A stretch of DNA of 64,000 nucleotides from Pseudomonadota bacterium (lineage in GTDB: Bacteria; Pseudomonadota; Alphaproteobacteria; Rhizobiales; Rhizobiaceae), in contig JAEWLS010000036.1 of NCBI GenBank assembly GCA_023457435.1, positions 134,155-198,154 of the forward strand. Reading direction: 5' to 3'. Both the position numbers and the translations under genes were made by a program. Each line of letters begins with the position of its first letter. Positions within the stretch are counted from its first letter, which is position 1. The notes under the pieces were generated by a model, which was not told where the DNA came from, did not search any database, and saw only the letters and a program-made list of their open reading frames with translations. Positions 33,852-42,139 of the stretch are shown here, piece after piece.

Positions 33852-34475
33852 ATGACCCAGCCACCTGACTCGAAGAAACGGCGGGCGACATATGCCGACA
33901 TCGAGGCGCTGCCCGAGCACCTCGTAGGCGAGATCATCAACGGCGTTCTGTGGACGCATCCCAGGCCAGCGCGCCGTCATATCGCTGCGGCAAGCTCTCT
34001 GGGAGAGGAGCTTATCGGGCCGTACCAGAAGGCGCGCGGTGGTCCCGGGGGCTGGGTCATACTCGACGAGCCTGAACTTCATCTCGGCGCCGACGTTCTG
34101 GTCCCGGATCTTGCCGCTTGGCGACGAGAGCGCCTTATAGGGCACCCGGAGACGGCCTACTTCTCGGTTGTGCCCGACTGGGTCTGCGAAGTACTCTCCG
34201 CATCGACGGAATTGCGTGATCGCACATTCAAGAAGCGAATCTACGCCGAAATCGGTGTGGGCTTCTTGTGGCTCATCGATCCTAGGCTGCAACTCCTTGA
34301 AGCTTTCGAGCTTCGCGACGGCGTTTGGGCCGACGTAGGCACCTGGAATTCCGATGATAGGGTTCGCGCGGTTCCCTTCGACGCGATCGCCTTCTCCCTG
34401 GCCGACTTGTGGCCATTCGACCCGCCGCTCGGCTTTCACGAAGACCCGACGCCCCATTACGCCGGAGATAGATAG
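33852..34475 (+). CDS. Uma2-family (DUF820) endonuclease-like protein
   Basis: 207 residues with a PD-(D/E)XK-type Uma2 fold: YADIEALPEHLVGEIINGVL, DEPELHLGADVLVPDLAAWR (the acidic metal-site region), CEVLSASTELRDRTFKKRIYAEIGV with the conserved lysine, and FLWLIDPRLQ. Uma2 proteins are abundant in cyanobacteria and some alphaproteobacteria; activity is largely unproven. It sits between pdhB (14 bases after the stop) and pdhC, which starts immediately after its stop. That is foreign to the PDH logic, so it is probably an insertion that kept the operon readable. Confidence 0.88.
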   Translation: MTQPPDSKKRRATYADIEALPEHLVGEIINGVLWTHPRPARRHIAAASSLGEELIGPYQKARGGPGGWVILDEPELHLGADVLVPDLAAWRRERLIGHPETAYFSVVPDWVCEVLSASTELRDRTFKKRIYAEIGVGFLWLIDPRLQLLEAFELRDGVWADVGTWNSDDRVRAVPFDAIAFSLADLWPFDPPLGFHEDPTPHYAGDR

Positions 34476-35867
34476 ATGCCGATCAACATCACCATGCCGG
34501 CGCTCTCGCCAACGATGGAAGAGGGCAACCTCGCAAAGTGGCTGGTAAAGGAAGGCGACAAGGTTGCGCCGGGCGACGTCATCGCCGAGATCGAGACCGA
34601 CAAGGCGACGATGGAGGTTGAGGCCGTCGACGAAGGCACTGTTGCGAAGATCGTCGTGCCGGCCGGAACGGAGGGCGTGAAGGTCAACGCGCTGATCGCG
34701 GTCTTGGCAGCGGACGGCGAGGACGCTGGCGCGGCGGCCGAGAGTAGCGGCGACGCGCCCAAGGCTGAAGCGAAGCAGGAGAAGGCTCCAATCTCCCCCC
34801 TCGTGGGGGAGATGTCGGCGAAGCCGACAGAGGGGGGCGCTGTCCCGCCGGCCTCTCAGACCGTCTCGCCCCCCTCTGGCCTGCCGGCCATCTCCCCCAC
34901 TAGGGGGGAGATCAGCCAATCGCGCGTCTTTGCTTCGCCGCTCGCGCGCCGCATCGCCAAGGATTCAGGTATCGAAATCGCGTCGTTGACCGGGTCCGGT
35001 CCGCACGGTCGCGTGGTCAAGGCCGACGTCGAAGCGGCCGCAGCCGGGGGCGGCGCGACGAAGGCGCCGGAGGCGAAGTCCACAGCGTCGGGGGCTGCAG
35101 CGCCCGCGCCTAAACCGATGTCCGACGACCAGGTGCTGAAACTGTTTTCCGAGGGGTCGTACGAGCTCATCCCTCACGACAACATGCGCAGGACCATCGC
35201 CCGGCGGCTCGTCGAGGCGAAGACCACGATCCCGCACTTCTACCTGACGGTCGACTGCAACATCGATGCGCTGCTCGATCTGCGTAAGCAGCTCAACGAC
35301 GCGGCCCCGCTCAAGAAGACCGAGAAAGGCGAGGCTGCCGCCTACAAGCTGTCGGTCAACGACATGGTCATCAAGGCGCTGGCGCTGGCCCTGCGCGACG
35401 TTCCGGAGGCGAACGTGTCGTGGACGGAAGGCGCGATGCTCAAGCACAAGCATGCCGATGTCGGCGTCGCCGTGTCCATACCCGGCGGGCTGATCACGCC
35501 GATCGTGCGGAACGCCGAGGAAAAGGCGCTCTCGGCAATCTCCAACGAGATGAAGGATCTCGCCGGCCGTGCCCGAAACCGCAAGCTCAAGCCCGAGGAA
35601 TATCAGGGCGGATCGTCTGCGGTCTCGAATCTCGGCATGTTCGGGGTCAAGGATTTCGCTGCGGTGATCAACCCGCCGCATGCCACCATCCTCGCAGTCG
35701 GCTCCGGCGAGGAACGCGCCGTGGTGAAGGACGGAAAGATCGTGATCGCCAACGTCATGTCGGTGACACTGTCCACCGACCATCGCGCCGTCGACGGGGC
35801 ACTCGGCGCCGAACTGCTGGCGGCGTTCAGGCGATACATCGAAAGCCCGCTGGCGATGCTGGTGTGA
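34476..35867 (+). CDS. pdhC: Pyruvate dehydrogenase E2 (dihydrolipoyl acetyltransferase)
   Basis: 463 residues. Lipoyl domain at 1-80 (K43), then a linker, then the E3/E1-binding domain (SRVFASPLARRIAKDSGIEI, GPHGRVVKADVEA) and a catalytic domain ending with DHRAVDGALGAELL (catalytic His and Asp). It transfers acetyl from lipoate to CoA. Residues of about 106-146 in the linker are encoded by a 122-base palindromic repeat element and read ISPLVGEMSAKPTEGG and SPPSGLPAISPTRGEI, which are not E2 sequence. The frame is intact, so the enzyme is likely functional. Confidence 0.95.
   Translation: MPINITMPALSPTMEEGNLAKWLVKEGDKVAPGDVIAEIETDKATMEVEAVDEGTVAKIVVPAGTEGVKVNALIAVLAADGEDAGAAAESSGDAPKAEAKQEKAPISPLVGEMSAKPTEGGAVPPASQTVSPPSGLPAISPTRGEISQSRVFASPLARRIAKDSGIEIASLTGSGPHGRVVKADVEAAAAGGGATKAPEAKSTASGAAAPAPKPMSDDQVLKLFSEGSYELIPHDNMRRTIARRLVEAKTTIPHFYLTVDCNIDALLDLRKQLNDAAPLKKTEKGEAAAYKLSVNDMVIKALALALRDVPEANVSWTEGAMLKHKHADVGVAVSIPGGLITPIVRNAEEKALSAISNEMKDLAGRARNRKLKPEEYQGGSSAVSNLGMFGVKDFAAVINPPHATILAVGSGEERAVVKDGKIVIANVMSVTLSTDHRAVDGALGAELLAAFRRYIESPLAMLV
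34791..34912. repeat. Mosaic palindromic repeat element inserted in-frame in pdhC
   Basis: A 122-base element of nested inverted repeats. At each end is a hairpin, ATCTCCCCC with GGGGGAGAT (34791-34799/34805-34813 and 34890-34898/34904-34912). Inside are GTCGGC-GAA-GCCGAC (34814-34828) and the long-range pair AGAGGGGGGCG (34829-34839) with CGCCCCCCTCT (34867-34877). The same units are widely scattered in Mesorhizobium-type genomes (from memory), where their translation SPLVGEMS...TEGG is often misannotated. Here it adds about 41 residues to the E2 linker. Confidence 0.88.
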
Positions 35868-35874
35868 CCGAGCG

Positions 35875-36306
35875 GTGCGGGCGCTGCTGACCTCGTTGCT
35901 CGCCTTGGCCCTGTCCGGCCTTGCCGGCGGCCTGGTCGTGCAGGCCATCGCTGTGGCGACGCTGGCGACGGAGGAGTTCATCCTCGCCTTCATCTTTGTC
36001 CCGCTGTTTGCGCTTCTTGTTGCAGCGATCTTCTTGGTCGCGCAGCTGGCCGGGGCGAGGGCAGGCGTCGATCGCGTCGGGCGCTGGCTGCTCGTGCTTT
36101 GCGGAGCGGCGATCGCCGGGCTGTTCGCCTTCGAGTTCTGGGCAGATGCAGGCAATCTTGAACTGGTTCGCAAGGCGCTGCCGCTGCTCGGTGCGCTGAC
36201 GCTCGCGGCGATCACCGTGCTACTGGTCCAGTGGCTCTTCACCCGATGGCGAGCATCGCGCGGCGCGCCGCCGGTTGCATTCGGCCGCGCCGGAGGTTCC
36301 GCATGA
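35875..36306 (+). CDS. Four-helix membrane protein, unknown
   Basis: 143 residues with four hydrophobic helices (about 5-28, 37-62, 73-90, 99-124) and a basic C-terminus. GTG start seven bases after the pdhC stop; its own stop overlaps the SGNH hydrolase start as ATGA. I recognise no family. Compact spacing on both sides supports expression in the PDH operon. Not similar to the two-helix protein between pdhA and pdhB. Confidence 0.7.
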   Translation: MRALLTSLLALALSGLAGGLVVQAIAVATLATEEFILAFIFVPLFALLVAAIFLVAQLAGARAGVDRVGRWLLVLCGAAIAGLFAFEFWADAGNLELVRKALPLLGALTLAAITVLLVQWLFTRWRASRGAPPVAFGRAGGSA

Positions 36307-36941
36307 AGACGATCCTCTGCTACGGCGATTCACTGACGTGGGGATATGACGCCGGCACAATCGGGCGCCATGCGGCGGCCGATCGCTGGCCGAACGTCCT
36401 CGGACAGGCACTGGGTCCGGAAATAAGCGTGATTGCCGAGGGACTTAACGGGCGCACGACGGCATTCGACGATCCCACCGACGGGGCGGACCGAAACGGC
36501 GCGCGGGTTCTCCCGACAATCTTGTCCACGCATGCGCCGATCGACCTCATCATCGTCATGCTCGGAACCAACGACATGAAGGGATGGGTGCATGGACAGG
36601 CGATCGCAGCGCGCGAGGGAATGGAGAGGATCGTGGACGTGGTGCGGGGCCACGCCTACCCACTCGGCGGAACCGCGCCCGACATCCTGATCGTGGCGCC
36701 GCCGCCTATGGTCGAGACGGCCGAACCGCGCTTCGCCGCCATGTTCGAAGGCGGACTGGAGACGTCGCGGATGCTGGCCTCGTTCTACTCCGATCTCGCT
36801 GACGAGACCGGCTGCGGATTCTTCGACGCAGGATCGGTCGCCAAGGCGACACCGCTGGACGGCGTGCATCTCGACGCCGCAAACACGCGCGCTATCGGAC
36901 GCGGTCTCGAGCCGCTGGTCCGCCTCATGCTGGGTCTCTGA
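36303..36941 (+). CDS. SGNH/GDSL-type hydrolase
   Basis: 212 residues. Block I GDSLTWGYD (nucleophile serine S10), block III GTNDMKGW, and block V DGVHLD with the catalytic Asp and His. Similar to arylesterase/acyl-hydrolase SGNH proteins found beside lpdA in rhizobia; it acts on esters, with the substrate unknown. No signal peptide, so cytoplasmic. ATG overlaps the upstream stop; lpdA starts 11 bases after its stop with AAGGAG upstream. Confidence 0.9.
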   Translation: MKTILCYGDSLTWGYDAGTIGRHAAADRWPNVLGQALGPEISVIAEGLNGRTTAFDDPTDGADRNGARVLPTILSTHAPIDLIIVMLGTNDMKGWVHGQAIAAREGMERIVDVVRGHAYPLGGTAPDILIVAPPPMVETAEPRFAAMFEGGLETSRMLASFYSDLADETGCGFFDAGSVAKATPLDGVHLDAANTRAIGRGLEPLVRLMLGL

Positions 36942-36952
36942 AAGGAGCCGAA

Positions 36953-38413
36953 ATGGCTGAAAGCTACGACCTCATCGTCATTGGCGCGGGCCCGGGCGGC
37001 TACATCGCCGCTATCCGTGCGGCTCAGCTCGGGATGAAGACTGCCATCGTCGAACGCGAGCATCTCGCAGGCATCTGCTCCAACTGGGGCTGCATACCGA
37101 CCAAGGCGCTGCTGCGCTCGGCCGAAGTCATGCATCTCGGGACTCACGCGAAAGATTACGGCCTGACGCTCGAGGGTTCGCTCAAGCCCGACCTGAAGGC
37201 GATTGTGGCGCGGTCGCGCGGTATTGCCGCGCGCATGAACGGCGGCGTCGGCATCCTGATGAAGAAGAACAAGGTCGACGTCATCTGGGGTGAGGCAAAA
37301 CTCACCAAGGCACCTTCAAGTGAAAAAGGGGGCGAGATCGTCGTCGGCAAGAGCTCGAAGAAGCCGATGGAGCCGCAGGTTCCGGCGCCAAAGAACGCTA
37401 AGGGCGAAGGTACATACCAGGCGAAGCACATCATCGTCGCCACCGGAGCGCGGCCGCGGGTGCTGCCGGGCATCGAGCCGGACGGCAAGCTGATCTGGAC
37501 GTATTTCGAGGCGATGGTGCCTCCGTCCATGCCGAAGACCCTGCTGGTGATGGGTTCCGGCGCGATCGGCATCGAATTCGCCAGCTTCTACCGCACGATC
37601 GGCGTGGATGTGACGGTCGTCGAACTCATGTCGCAGATCATGCCGGTCGAGGATGCCGAGATCTCGAAGTTTGCGCAAAAGCAGCTCGAAAAGCAGGGCA
37701 TGAAGTTCATCCTCGAAGCCAAGGTTGCGAAGGTCGAGAAGAGCGCCGATTCGGTCACTGCGCATGTCGAGAAGAAGGATGGCTCGGTTGAGAAGATCAC
37801 TGCCGACCGCATGATCTCAGCGGTCGGTGTTCAGGGAAATGTCGAGAACCTCGGACTGGAGGCGCTGGGCGTGAAGGTCGAGCGCGGGACGATCGCGATC
37901 GACGAGTACTGCCGCACCAATGTCCCGGGCGTCTATGCCATCGGCGACGTCGCAGGACCGCCGATGCTGGCGCACAAGGCCGAGCACGAGGCAGTGATCT
38001 GCGTCGAGAAGATCGCCGGCCTGCACCCGCATCCGCTCGACCGGCTACAGGTCCCGGGCTGCACCTATTGTCACCCGCAGGTCGCCTCGGTCGGGCTGAC
38101 CGAGGCGAAGGCCAAAGAGCGAGGCGCCGAGATTCGTGTCGGCCGGTTCCCGTTCGTGGCGAACGGCAAGGCAGTGGCGCTCGGCGACGACCAGGGGCTG
38201 GTGAAGACCATCTTCGACAAGAAGACCGGGCAACTGCTCGGCGCGCACATGGTAGGGGCCGAGGTCACGGAGCTGATCCAGGGTTTTGTCGTCGCCATGG
38301 GGTTGGAAACGACAGAGGAAGAGTTGATGCACACGATCTTTCCGCACCCGACGCTTTCGGAAACGATGAAGGAAAGCGTTCTCGACGCGTATGGCCGCGC
38401 GCTGAACATGTGA
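36953..38413 (+). CDS. lpdA: Dihydrolipoyl dehydrogenase (E3)
   Basis: 486 residues. FAD dinucleotide motif GAGPGG (11-16), redox disulfide C42-x4-C47 in GICSNWGCIP, NAD domain GSGAIGIEFA, and the C-terminal His-Glu pair in TIFPHPTLSE. It reoxidises E2 lipoate with NAD+. An insertion of about 30 residues rich in Lys/Pro (SSKKPMEPQVPAPKNAKGEG) precedes IIVATGARPR; similar insertions occur in rhizobial PDH-linked E3 proteins. It likely serves the PDH complex of this cluster. Confidence 0.96.
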   Translation: MAESYDLIVIGAGPGGYIAAIRAAQLGMKTAIVEREHLAGICSNWGCIPTKALLRSAEVMHLGTHAKDYGLTLEGSLKPDLKAIVARSRGIAARMNGGVGILMKKNKVDVIWGEAKLTKAPSSEKGGEIVVGKSSKKPMEPQVPAPKNAKGEGTYQAKHIIVATGARPRVLPGIEPDGKLIWTYFEAMVPPSMPKTLLVMGSGAIGIEFASFYRTIGVDVTVVELMSQIMPVEDAEISKFAQKQLEKQGMKFILEAKVAKVEKSADSVTAHVEKKDGSVEKITADRMISAVGVQGNVENLGLEALGVKVERGTIAIDEYCRTNVPGVYAIGDVAGPPMLAHKAEHEAVICVEKIAGLHPHPLDRLQVPGCTYCHPQVASVGLTEAKAKERGAEIRVGRFPFVANGKAVALGDDQGLVKTIFDKKTGQLLGAHMVGAEVTELIQGFVVAMGLETTEEELMHTIFPHPTLSETMKESVLDAYGRALNM

Positions 38414-38530
38414 TCGGTAGACACGCTGCGGCGCGATACATGGCATAGCGCCGGCAAAAAAGCGGAACAATCGTGGAGCGCAACCCGTTTAAATCCGCGC
38501 CACGACGCGCGAACGAAACGGAGAAAGTTC

Positions 38531-38782
38531 ATGGAAGACGCAGGTATTGGCTGGATCGCCGCAATCATCATCGGCGGCATCGCCGGTTGGCTCGCCGAGC
38601 AGTTCATGAAGAGCAATATGGGGCTCCTGATGAACATCATTCTCGGCATCGTGGGGGCGATCATCGCCAACGCGCTGCTCGGCCTGATCGGCGTCAACCT
38701 CGGCGGCTGGATCGGCTATCTGATCGCCGGCTTCATCGGCGCATGCATTCTTATCTTCGCCGGCCGCGCCATCAGGCGCTAA
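38531..38782 (+). CDS. GlsB/YeaQ/YmgE-family membrane protein (copy 1)
   Basis: 83 residues, three hydrophobic helices, with the family pattern GGIAGWLAEQFMK, NIILGIVGAIIANALLGLIG and YLIAGFIGACILIFAGRAI. A small stress-response-associated membrane protein of unknown mechanism (transglycosylase-associated family). ATG with GGAG (ACGGAGAAAGTTC) upstream. A strong terminator follows. A paralogue lies at 53.6 kb beside hflX. Confidence 0.87.
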   Translation: MEDAGIGWIAAIIIGGIAGWLAEQFMKSNMGLLMNIILGIVGAIIANALLGLIGVNLGGWIGYLIAGFIGACILIFAGRAIRR

Positions 38783-38806
38783 CCGCGCGAGGCGACACAT
38801 TCCTGC

Positions 38807-38832
38807 AAGGCCGCCATGTCCATGGCGGCCTT
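38807..38832 (+). terminator. Terminator after the PDH/GlsB block
   Basis: AAGGCCGCCAT (38807-38817), loop GTCC, then ATGGCGGCCTT (38822-38832), an 11-bp perfect stem followed by ACATTTTC. It lies between the GlsB-like gene and lipA, so lipA probably has its own promoter in the remaining 59 bases or depends on read-through. Confidence 0.8.
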
Positions 38833-38891
38833 ACATTTTCGGGCAGCAACCACTATAAAGCCGGGGTTCCCCGGCCGCGTCTGGAGCAGGA

Positions 38892-39854
38892 ATGGTCACT
38901 ATCCTAGACACGATCGTCAAGCCGCGCCCGCGGCATCCGGAGAAGGCCCATCGGCCTGACCAGGACGTACTGCGCAAGCCGGACTGGATCCGCGTCAAGG
39001 CGCCGGTCTCGCGCGGTTACCAGGAAACGCGGGAGATCGTGAAGTCGAACCGCCTCGTCACAGTTTGCGAGGAAGCTGGCTGCCCCAATATCGGCGAGTG
39101 CTGGGACAAGAAGCACGCCACGTTCATGATCATGGGCGAAATCTGCACGCGCGCCTGCGCCTTCTGCAACGTGGCGACGGGTATTCCGACAGCGCTCGAT
39201 GCGGATGAGCCGGCAAACGTTGCGCGCGCGGTCGCCCAGATGGGCCTCAGCCATGTGGTCATCACCTCGGTGGACCGGGACGATCTCGACGACGGCGGCG
39301 CGGAGCACTTCGCGCAGGTGATCCGCGCGATACGCGCGGCGGCTTCAGCCACGACGATCGAGATACTGACGCCGGACTTTCTGCGAAAAGACGGCGCTCT
39401 GGAGACGGTCGTGGCGGCCAGGCCGGACGTGTTCAACCACAATCTCGAGACGGTACCGTCGAATTACCTGAAGGTCCGGCCGGGAGCGCGGTACTTCCAC
39501 TCCATCCGCCTGCTGCAGCGGGTGAAGGAGATCGACCCGACCATCTTCACGAAGTCCGGCATCATGGTCGGCCTCGGCGAGGAGCGGAACGAGGTTCTGC
39601 AGCTAATGGACGACCTGCGGACCGCGGATGTCGACTTCATCACAATCGGCCAGTATCTGGCGCCGTCCCGCAAGCATCATCCCGTTAAGGCGTTCGTCAC
39701 GCCTGACGAGTTCAAATCGTATGAGACTGTTGCCTATACGAAAGGCTTCCTGATGGTGGCGTCGAGCCCGCTCACGCGGTCTTCGCACCATGCCGGCGAA
39801 GATTTCGAGCGTTTGCGCGCGGCACGTGAAATGCGGCTCGGGAAAATCGTGTAA
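38892..39854 (+). CDS. lipA: Lipoyl synthase
   Basis: 320 residues. Auxiliary cluster cysteines C59, C64, C70 (CX4CX5C in VCEEAGCPNIGECW) and radical-SAM cysteines C85, C89, C92 (CTRACAFC), then VVITSVDRDDLDDGGA. It inserts two sulfurs into octanoyl groups on E2 and E1-beta lipoyl domains and on other lipoyl proteins. Located next to the enzymes it serves. lipB is not in the window. Followed closely by ratA (12 bases). Confidence 0.97.
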   Translation: MVTILDTIVKPRPRHPEKAHRPDQDVLRKPDWIRVKAPVSRGYQETREIVKSNRLVTVCEEAGCPNIGECWDKKHATFMIMGEICTRACAFCNVATGIPTALDADEPANVARAVAQMGLSHVVITSVDRDDLDDGGAEHFAQVIRAIRAAASATTIEILTPDFLRKDGALETVVAARPDVFNHNLETVPSNYLKVRPGARYFHSIRLLQRVKEIDPTIFTKSGIMVGLGEERNEVLQLMDDLRTADVDFITIGQYLAPSRKHHPVKAFVTPDEFKSYETVAYTKGFLMVASSPLTRSSHHAGEDFERLRAAREMRLGKIV

Positions 39855-39866
39855 CCAGCCGGTCGC

Positions 39867-40319
39867 ATGCCCAAGTTCGAGACCACGCGCCGCGTACTTC
39901 ATACGCCCGAGGAGATGTTCGACCTCGTGGCCGATATCGAGCGCTACCCGGAGTTCCTGCCGCTCTGCGAGGCGTTGATGGTGCGCTCGCGCAGGGAGCG
40001 GGACGGCATCGTCGTGTTGGTCGCGGACATGACGGTCGGCTACCGCGCGCTGCGCGAGACCTTCGTCACTCAGGTCGTCGCCAAGCGCGACGAGCTGGCG
40101 ATCGACGTGAAGTATCTCAAGGGACCGTTCAGCCGGCTCGACAACCGCTGGCGCTTCCTGCCGGCTCCAGGCGGATGCGACGTGTCGTTCTTCATCGACT
40201 ACGAGTTCAAGAGCCGGATCCTCGGAGCGATGATGGGCGCGATGTTCGAACGGGCGTTCCGGGCCTTCGCAGAGGCGTTCGAGAAGCGGGCAGACGCCAT
40301 CCATTCCGCCGGCGGCTAG
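39867..40319 (+). CDS. RatA/COQ10-type SRPBCC protein
   Basis: 150 residues, START-like fold: PEEMFDLVADIERYPEFLPLCE, GYRALRETFVTQV and FIDYEFKSRILGAMMGAMFERAFRAFAEAFEKRA. The family includes the ubiquinone-binding COQ10 proteins and E. coli RatA, once called a toxin. In alphaproteobacteria it is best taken as a quinone-binding or chaperone-like protein. It is co-directional with lipA. Its TAG stop overlaps the stop of the convergent pncC-like gene as CTAG. Confidence 0.87.
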   Translation: MPKFETTRRVLHTPEEMFDLVADIERYPEFLPLCEALMVRSRRERDGIVVLVADMTVGYRALRETFVTQVVAKRDELAIDVKYLKGPFSRLDNRWRFLPAPGGCDVSFFIDYEFKSRILGAMMGAMFERAFRAFAEAFEKRADAIHSAGG

Positions 40320-40801
40320 GCCACGGCGGCGAGGCCGAGTTCGAGCGCAGCAATGACGGTCTGGCCCCGGATGTAGTCGCGGCCGCGGTTCTCGAACAGG
40401 CGCTTTTCGACGATCGGCGGCTTGCCTGCCACCGCGACCCCCAACCATACCAAACCAACCGGTTTCTCATCCGATCCGCCGTCCGGACCGGCGATGCCCG
40501 TGACCGAGAGAGCGACGCCGGCACGCGATCGTTCGAGCGCGCCCACCGCCATCTCTCTTGCAGTCTCGCCCGATACGGCACCGTGTGCCTCGAGCGTCGT
40601 GTGCTTGACGCCCAGCATCTCCATCTTGGCTTCGTTGGAGTAGGTGACGAAGCCCCGGTCGACCATCGAGGACGATCCGGGAATGTCGGTGAGCAGCGCG
40701 ACGATCAGCCCGCCGGTGCAGGACTCGGCGGTGGCAGAAAGGATGCGCTTCGCCTGGCACGCTTTGAGGAAGCGGTCGGCAAGATCGGCGGCTTCTGTCA
40801 T
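40316..40801 (-). CDS. CinA C-terminal/PncC nicotinamide-nucleotide amidohydrolase
   Basis: 161 residues, a stand-alone CinA C-terminal domain: SATAESCTGGLIVALLTDIPG, YSNEAKMEMLGV and ALSVTGIAGPDGGSDEKPVG. Such PncC enzymes deamidate nicotinamide mononucleotide in pyridine-nucleotide recycling. There is no N-terminal MoaB-like domain, so the competence label of CinA does not apply. It begins with ATG overlapping the ispDF stop (ATGA). Confidence 0.9.
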   Translation of the reverse strand: MTEAADLADRFLKACQAKRILSATAESCTGGLIVALLTDIPGSSSMVDRGFVTYSNEAKMEMLGVKHTTLEAHGAVSGETAREMAVGALERSRAGVALSVTGIAGPDGGSDEKPVGLVWLGVAVAGKPPIVEKRLFENRGRDYIRGQTVIAALELGLAAVA

Positions 40802-42033
40802 GGACTTGGCTCCAGTTTTTCCTCCAAACTCCCCGGATAGACGATTGTTGCAGTGGCGATCGCCGCGATCCCTTCCTCGCGGCCGATGAAACCGAGCCGC
40901 TCGTTGGTCGTCGCCTTCACCGATATCCGGTCAGCGGAAATGCCGAGCATGCGCGACATGGCGGCGGTCATGGCGGCGCGGTGCGGACCGACGCGCGGCG
41001 CCTCGCAGATGAGCGTGACGTCGGTGTTGGCGATGCGGCCGCCGCGGGCGCGAACTATGCGTACCGCGTGCTCCACGAAAAGGCTGGAGGCAGCGCCCTT
41101 CCACTGCGGATCGGAAGGCGGGAAGTGTGTCCCGATGTCACCGGCGCCGCAGGTGGCGAGTATCGCGTCTGTCAACGCGTGCAGCCCGACATCGGCATCC
41201 GAGTGGCCGGAGAGCTTGCGATCGAAGGGAATGCGCACGCCGCACAGCGTCACCGCCTCACCTTCGGTGAAGGCGTGCACGTCGTAACCGTTGCCGGTGC
41301 GTACATCGGGAAATGTCGTGGTCAGGTTTCGGTCGGCCATCTCTATGTCCCGCGCCCATGTGAGTTTGACGTTGTCGGCCTCGCCATCGACTATCGCGAC
41401 ATCGATGCCGGCCCACTCGGCAATGGCGCAGTCGTCGGTAAAATCCTCGCGGCCTGCCGCATACGCACGGCGATGGGCAGCGAGAATATCGGTGTAGTGG
41501 AATCCCTGCGGCGTCTGTGCGGCGCGCAGGGGATGGCGGTCGACGGTTGCGACAACCTTCCCGGCCTCCTCACGCTTCAGCGTGTCTGTCACCGGCAGAG
41601 CGGGAAGCACGCCCTGCGACGCCTCAAGCCCCGCGACGACGCGATCGATCAAGGCCGTGGATACGAATGGGCGGACGCCGTCGTGGATGAGAACCTTGTC
41701 CGGCCGCTCGTCAACGAGTGCTTCCAGTGCAAGGCACACCGATTCCTGCCGCGTGCGACCGCCGTATACGCGTGTCACTTTCTGCGTGAACGCACCAAGA
41801 GCATTTTCGAACAGCGCGTCGTCGTCGCGATGAATGGCGATGATAACAGTGGCAACCGCCGGATGGGCGAGAAAAGCCTTCAGCGTGCGCATCAGCACGG
41901 GCTCGCCGCCGATGCGGCGATATTGCTTCGGCCCTTCCGTGCTTGCGCCGGCGCGTTCCCCTCTGCCCGCCGCGACTATGACGACAGCGGTGTCGGGCTT
42001 CGATCGACCTGTCCCACTCATGCGCACACGCAT
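40798..42033 (-). CDS. ispDF: Bifunctional IspD/IspF (MEP pathway)
   Basis: About 411 residues. N-terminal IspD (VIVAAGRGERAGA nucleotide-binding loop, HDGVRPFVS, TPQGFHY) joined to C-terminal IspF starting near residue 245 (RTGNGYDVHAFTEG, HSDADVGLHALTDAILA with the metal His/Asp, and ISVKATTNERLGFIGREEGI). It performs the CTP-transfer and cyclisation steps of the MEP isoprenoid pathway. The fusion is typical of alphaproteobacteria. Starts at 42033 or 42021 (MSGTGRSKPDT) are both possible and neither has a strong ribosome site. Confidence 0.95.
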   Translation of the reverse strand: MRVRMSGTGRSKPDTAVVIVAAGRGERAGASTEGPKQYRRIGGEPVLMRTLKAFLAHPAVATVIIAIHRDDDALFENALGAFTQKVTRVYGGRTRQESVCLALEALVDERPDKVLIHDGVRPFVSTALIDRVVAGLEASQGVLPALPVTDTLKREEAGKVVATVDRHPLRAAQTPQGFHYTDILAAHRRAYAAGREDFTDDCAIAEWAGIDVAIVDGEADNVKLTWARDIEMADRNLTTTFPDVRTGNGYDVHAFTEGEAVTLCGVRIPFDRKLSGHSDADVGLHALTDAILATCGAGDIGTHFPPSDPQWKGAASSLFVEHAVRIVRARGGRIANTDVTLICEAPRVGPHRAAMTAAMSRMLGISADRISVKATTNERLGFIGREEGIAAIATATIVYPGSLEEKLEPSP

Positions 42034-42139
42034 AGGCAAGCATGCACAGGAAGGCTAGCGGCCACGCGGTTCACGGTTGCTTTGCTAGAGCAAACTGGCT
42101 ACTCAGTGGGCATATCCAATCAATGCCCTGTTTTTGTGC

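Noticed and set aside
34791..34912. Reading the inserted SPLVGEMS...TEGG segment as a propionyl-CoA carboxylase fragment or a protein domain
   Set aside because: That label is a known misannotation of translated palindromic repeats; the sequence is explained by the inverted-repeat DNA.
39867..40319. Calling the RatA-like gene a toxin of a toxin-antitoxin pair
   Set aside because: No antitoxin partner (RatB-like) is adjacent, and the fold fits COQ10-type quinone binding in alphaproteobacteria.
40316..40801. Calling the CinA-like gene a competence protein
   Set aside because: Only the C-terminal amidohydrolase domain is present, which is the PncC enzyme.
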